Source of the DNA: Rhodamnia argentea
Taxonomy: Eukaryota; Streptophyta; Magnoliopsida; Myrtales; Myrtaceae
Direction: 5' to 3'
Assembly: GCF_020921035.1 (NCBI RefSeq)
Contig: NC_063157.1
Span: 23,391,015-23,455,014 of the forward strand
DNA length: 64,000 nucleotides
In this document: positions 59,455 through 64,000 of the stretch, piece after piece
How positions within the stretch are numbered: the stretch's first letter is position 1
Layout: every line of letters begins with the position of its first letter
Notes under the pieces: model-generated
Seen by the model: the letters and a program-made list of their open reading frames with translations, nothing else
Database searches by the model: none
What the model was told of the DNA's origin: nothing
Position numbers and translations under genes: made by a program

Positions 59455-61599
59455 AAGAAGCCTGGTTCTGTTTGATGTCGCCTTTGTTTTCTCGACCCCT
59501 TCTCGTTCAAATGCCATGGGTGCATTCGAGAAATTTTCTTTTTTTGGAAATTGAATTGATTCATAATGTTGAGGGAGAATAAGATGCCGACGACTAAGAG
59601 CCAAACCATGGATAGACAACCATGAGTGCGGCCAGGGAATCCGAAATTGTCATGGCAACTCGGTCTTTCACAATATCACTGACCATCTATGGACTAGTAT
59701 CTGAGGGTGATCGATCAGCCTTTTTGGTCGACAAGATTGACAAGAGAGAGTATCTTTCTTCCCTAAATTCACTTCTTTCTCGTGGATCCTTTCATTGCAA
59801 ATGCATGCGAAGAAGTTAATAGGATTTGATAGCATGAGACAATATTAGTCGGCTTTTTGCTTATTTTCTAAAAGAAGATAGGAAGATGTATCGATCCAGT
59901 TCCATTCGGTCATTCAGATTTTGTACTCCACCGATGAAACACAATCCTAATAGCCATTGGAATTGACTATGGGTTTGGCGGCTCGACCGGCCTTGCCAAG
60001 CCAGAAGGCAATTGGATGAATTAGAAAAATCAAACTTCCATGTGTTTGGTCGTATGGATTTTTTCATCACATGGGATAAAGTCGGATAAAATAATGATCG
60101 TAAATGATAATGATGGGGTTTATATTATCTTAGATTGTGTTGAGCCATTTGAATCTCTAGTCAAGATAAGACTGAATAAATAGGATAAGGAATCTAAAGA
60201 TTTTGTCATATCATGTCTATTATTTGGGTAAATTGTGGATATAAAGTTAGATAAGTAGAGGTAGCTGAGATTGACTCTTTTTTGTTGAAACATCATAATG
60301 ATTTAAAAATTATTCAGTGATAAGTTCTAATGAGTGAGTTATTGTTGAACGGAGATTTGTGCCATCTCAATTCGGGGACGACATCGATCGGGCGGACCTA
60401 GTAGAACCATGGATCTTGATTCGGAGTCAAATCTTTTGAGAATTACCAGCTATCCTTGCATGTTGTTTTGTTGAGTGAGTAACAAGTATTGAACAATGAA
60501 ACTGTCCAGCCTCTTTTTATAAGTGGAAGATGCACTCATGCAAGTCATCCAATAGAGTTATCTTGAAAGTCGATGATCAATGGAAAAGAGATGTAACTCT
60601 AGTTCCTTCGGAAATGGTAAAATTTTTTGTGCAAGAAGAAGGGGTTGACCTGTATCAATAAGGTTGTTATGCTCATTACTAAACTTAATGAAGAGATAAA
60701 ATATGATCAATGTATATCTTTTTTATCAGAGGTTGAATCGATCACCAAAAGAAGAATGAGGTCAAAAATTAGGATACATTCTGGGAAAATAAAACTTCCA
60801 TCGAAAGGCTTTGATAAAAATTCTCGTAGAATCAAGAATGAGGTTTTCATTTTGTACATGCCGGATCATGAATTAGTAACAGCAACATGAAAAATATTCT
60901 CTTAAACAAAAGTAATTGTGCTTGGATGGCGGCTCAAGATCAACTTCATGAAAATCTTATATTCCTTGAGGAGGTTTTACCCCGTAGAAATGCTCTTTAA
61001 TGGAACTTTAGCTTTAGCTGGTCGTGACAAAAAAACCACCGATTTCGCTTGGTGAGCTGGGGATGCAAATCTCGAGTTCTTCATAATATGTCGAAATCCC
61101 TTACGAATGTTGGAAAGATTCAGGTGATTAAAAAACGAGGGACATGATCTCATATCATGCCAAATTGTCTATTAAATAATGATGTCGTGTAGATATCTAC
61201 CAAAAATAGGATAAGATAAAAATATATTCTATCCCAGTTTTTATCCTAACGACCAAACGTAACCTTATAGTATTGGGTAGATGCCTAAATAAGTATGTAG
61301 ACGCGTCTGAATCAGATCTCTAACTTTTACTCCTCCTTCGTCTGTTTTAAGTCTAGACTTCATCTGCTCCCTTCAAAGACTAGTCGAGAAAACTGGCTAT
61401 CTGTTTCTTTATTGCTTTCTCAAACCATGTTGCTTGGCTTACCTTTTGCTCAATGCTAATTAGGGTAAAGTTTTCAAATGCTTCTTAGCAAGGTGGCCAC
61501 CGTTAAGGCCCCGGCTGTGACATGGACGCCATGACAACACGAGGACGAGGCCTAGCCTCAGGCGACCTCTAGCGTTAGCCGCCACTCATAGTTTCGATG
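59455..61599. other. CX9C gene 3' region and AT-rich spacer
   Basis: The 3' UTR of the CX9C gene likely runs a few hundred bases. A large inverted-end element is proposed at 60040-61264. After it come AT-rich sequence and a short GC-rich block (61490-61580). The ORF at 60627-60890 (87 codons, Lys-rich) matches nothing that I know. Confidence 0.4.
60040..61264. mobile_element. Candidate non-autonomous transposon (~1.2 kb)
   Basis: The left end reads tgtgtttggtcgtatggatt. The reverse complement of the right end reads ggttacgtttggtcgttagg. Both ends then enter gataaaa-rich tracts (gggataaagtcggataaaat on the left; ataggataagataaaaa on the right). No target duplication or transposase is visible. 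Confidence 0.4.
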
Positions 61600-61975
61600 T
61601 GTTAGGGTTATCTCACATCGACTATGGAACATGTTGATGATTGGTTTATAAGTGTGAGAAAAAAGTCTCATCCTTTGAGTTAGCTTTTGAGATGAGAAAG
61701 ATCCAAGACCATCTAATATTGGTATTAAAGCCCAAGTTACCAGCAAGTCTAGAATACAGGTTGTTGCGGCTCCGACCCATGGCTCGATGTGTGAGGGGGA
61801 GATTGTTGGGATTGTTCCACTTTAATTGTGGAAGGGACTGTATGTGTGAGGGAGAGATTGTTGGGGTTGTCCCACATCGATTGTGGAAGGGATTGATAGT
61901 CGGTTTATAAATGTAAGAGAAAGCTTTATTTTTAAACTAGCTTTTGGGATGAGAAATACTCAAGATCACCCAATA
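61600..61975 (+). mobile_element. TRIM retrotransposon with an extra partial LTR
   Basis: LTR 1 (61600-61718, about 119 bp) begins TGTTAGGGTTATCTCACATC. It is followed by tggtattaaagccc (61720-61733), a near match to the initiator-Met tRNA primer site of plant LTR elements (tggtatcagagcc). After an interior of about 60 bp there is a purine tract (gtgagggggagat, 61791-61803) and a truncated LTR (61804-61842). A second purine tract follows, then a full LTR (61859-61975) beginning TGTTGGGGTTGTCCCACATC. Flanks cgatg and cgacg differ at one base. No coding capacity is present, as expected for a TRIM. Confidence 0.75.
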
Positions 61976-63372
61976 CGACGAGCACGAGCGACCTCAACGC
62001 TCCCCCGCCCAACCCACAACATCGGATATGAGGTCACAAGATTCATTCGAGGTCTAAAGCGTTGGACTGCGTCGGCGTGAGACGGAGTGGGATAATTACT
62101 AAGCAATCGAACGAAGATGGAGCCCGCGGGTTGGTTTGTCGGAGATGATAAGGAATGCCATGGATTGGCATTGTTGCTCGATGTGTTGGCACTATTGCTA
62201 GATGTGCTGTAGCTCTTTTTCTCACCCATGGACCGCTCTTTCCGAGATTTCACTTGCAGCAAAACTGCCTTCTCCTCCCACTCTTCGTCCTTTTTCTTTT
62301 CATTATTTTATAATCTTTATTTTATTTGACACATTCCATTTTCTATGTGAGATTTTTTTATTAGGACTATATGAGGAGAAATCCAAAATTCAAATCACCT
62401 CGAATGTTGAATAGCATATATATTATCCCATCCGGAGTTATATTTTATCCACACGACATAACGTTTGTCCTCCCAAGCACGGGTTGATCATCACCGCAAA
62501 GGCTAATTAAATATATAGATTGACCAATACGTATTATCTATATTTGTTTACAAATTCTTTATTATCGAATCTACCCCTATTTCATTAATAAGCGACCACA
62601 TATCTCCTGTTCTTGACAAAAGACGTAACGAGAACTTATGATTTTCCTCCTAGCTTGAGGCGATCATCGCCGCAAAGCGGATTTCATATATAGAATGATA
62701 TGGGATTAGATATAAATGATCTATATTCATCTACAAATTTCTCATTACCCAATTTATCCCTAATTTATCTAATAAGCGACCACGTATCTCCTGTTCTTGG
62801 CAAGCGATGCAATGTGCACTTACAATTCTCCCAACATTCCCCCTTTGAATATGGTAACACAATCTCTTACATTTATGCGAAATCCATCTTTAATTGCAGC
62901 AATTATTAGATTTTTTCAGGGGAATTTTAGGAATAAAAAAATATCTGGCGTTCTGCTTAATAAACCAACCATCCAGGGTTTTATCTATAATCTCCATTAC
63001 TGTACACTGGTAAACAGGGTTAGGAAAACTAATCCGTCGTTGTCGGAGAAAGAAGGTGAAATTTTCTTTTCTTTTTCCTTCTTCTTTTCCGTCTTTTTCC
63101 TTCCATTCCTCGCGCGTTTTGCAAGCTCCCTGTGTTCACTCAAGTCTCAACACCTTCACTTCACCATCCTCTCGACTCGAGAGGCGAGGGCGCGTCGCCG
63201 TCGTCTTCCTCTTCCTCTCGACGAGCCACCCACGCACATCCACACACGGTCACGGATTCGAAATGCTCGCGGGCGAGTGCTTTCCTTCTCCGAGCTTCGT
63301 TGACAACGCTAGAGAAATGTCTCGCGCTGCTTCTGCTTGTAGAGCTTGCCGCGGTGCTAAGGATTCGCGTCC
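61976..63372 (+). promoter_or_regulatory. Upstream region and leader of the AT-hook gene
   Basis: Contains a direct duplication (62469-62832). The leader is CT-rich (63060-63110). Overlapping ORFs at 62797-63303, 63056-63433 and 63132-63692 are shadows or leader sequence. No separate gene is supported. Confidence 0.4.
62469..62832 (+). repeat. Direct duplication (~180 bp x2) upstream of AT-hook gene
   Basis: Copy 1 (62469-62645) and copy 2 (62646-62832) share, in order, cctccc/cctcct, gatcatcaccgcaaag / gatcatcgccgcaaag, ataagcgaccacatatctcc / ataagcgaccacgtatctcc and tgttcttgacaa / tgttcttggcaa. They lie about 540-900 bp before the start codon. Confidence 0.85.
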
Positions 63373-64000
63373 ATGGAAGACGGAGGCGTCGCAGAGACCG
63401 GGAGGCTGGGTTCGCAGGTCGTGCAACAGGTGAGTGCGGGACTCGGCACGGAAGGAAATGGCGATGCCGATGGAGGGAAATCGCGATCCGAAGCGGGTGT
63501 GGGGGAATCGGGTGTCAATGTCGCCGCGTTCAAGAAGAAGAGAGGGAGGCCGAAGAAGTACGAAGTCCAGGGCGGAGTTATGTGGTCGTCGTCATCGTGT
63601 CGGAGATTCGCGCCGGAGGCCTCAGTGAAGCGCCGCAGAGGGAGGCCCCGAGGTTCCGCCAGTGGATCTCCCCATTTCGCTTCCATTGGTGAGTGATCGC
63701 CAACACTAGATTTAAAACGTCTTCCTTTCATGCAATTTATATACATAAATCTGTTCATTGCAACAATTTGAGCATGCTTCTCTTTCTCCCGATGTTTAAA
63801 CCTATTCTGTGAAGGTGGACGTCCAACGGGGGCACTTGAAGGAAGCTTTAGCCCTGAGACGGTGACCCTTCATAGAGGGGAGGTGAGATATGAATTTTTC
63901 CTAGAGTGTTTTTTTCTGTCCCGGTACACATTGTAATGTGATGAATTCCATTCTAAAGGATCCATGCTGTCTTTAGGAAATTCTTGCCAAGTTGTCGTCT
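63373..64000 (+). CDS. AT-hook motif nuclear-localised protein, 5' part
   Basis: An AHL-type DNA-binding protein that continues beyond the window. Exons seen are 63373-63688, 63815-63882 and 63977 to the end, with GT-AG junctions in frame. The N-terminus MEDGGVAETGRLGSQVVQQ is acidic. Two AT-hooks are at residues 54-63 (KKKRGRPKKY) and 86-95 (KRRRGRPRGS). After the first junction comes GGRPTGALEGSFSPETVTLH, then RGEEILAKLSS, which fits the start of the PPC/DUF296 domain of AHL proteins (usually FTPHVITVNAGED). AHL proteins bind AT-rich DNA at the nuclear matrix and regulate growth. The type cannot be fixed without the remaining PPC domain. Confidence 0.85.

Noticed and set aside
60627..60890. 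87-codon Lys-rich ORF
   Set aside because: Sits in a candidate transposon and has no recognised domain; too short to accept without homologues.
63132..63692. 186-codon ORF overlapping the AT-hook gene
   Set aside because: It is a different frame of the same exon; the frame from 63373 has two AT-hooks and splices in phase into a PPC start.

Overview
This window is plant nuclear DNA, most likely from a woody core eudicot. The genes have many short exons with GT-AG introns, AT-rich introns, CT-repeat leaders and many small non-autonomous transposons in the gaps. A myrtle-family source is possible from the style of the repeats, but that is an impression and not a demonstration. No bacterial, viral, organellar, CRISPR or rRNA/tRNA gene was recognised.

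Seven protein genes were rebuilt exon by exon; the six complete ones keep an open frame across every splice junction. From left to right they are: a UDP-apiose/UDP-xylose synthase (AXS, +, 1600-5260, 390 aa); an NPH3/RPT2-like BTB protein (+, 8424-11112, 632 aa); the alpha subunit of the AP-2 clathrin adaptor (+, 12964-28406, 27 exons, 1015 aa); a large AT-hook/DDT/multi-PHD protein of the PTM/At5g22760 type (-, 37484-29632, 9 coding exons, 1685 aa, with a 5' leader intron and upstream ORFs); a RAD5A/HLTF-type SWI/SNF helicase with a RING finger (+, 45730-54671, 20 exons, 1055 aa); a small twin-CX9C protein (+, 56915-59454, 106 aa); and the 5' part of an AT-hook nuclear-localised protein (+, 63373 to the window end).

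The genes do not form one pathway. They act in cell-wall sugar supply, light-type signalling, endocytosis, chromatin reading, DNA-damage tolerance, mitochondria and chromatin binding. From memory, Arabidopsis carries RAD5A, a PHD gene and alpha-adaptin side by side (At5g22750, At5g22760, At5g22770). The same trio is adjacent here, separated by a transposon-filled gap of about 8 kb between the PHD gene and RAD5A.

The gaps and long introns hold most of the unusual structure. There is a 666-bp Mutator-like foldback element with a 9-bp target duplication inside the AP-2 alpha gene. Two more foldback elements are also built of tandem sub-units, and one of them ends about 95 bp before the start codon of the CX9C gene. 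There is a 223-bp hAT-type MITE, a 2.69-kb TG...CA element flanked by AGTGT (probably a solo LTR) nested inside a small DNA transposon, and a TRIM retrotransposon with an extra partial LTR. A dispersed MITE family has at least four copies. Large direct duplications lie in an AP-2 alpha intron and upstream of the AT-hook gene. No wholly new multi-gene system is evident; the most novel material is the architecture of the repeats and the leader of the PHD gene.
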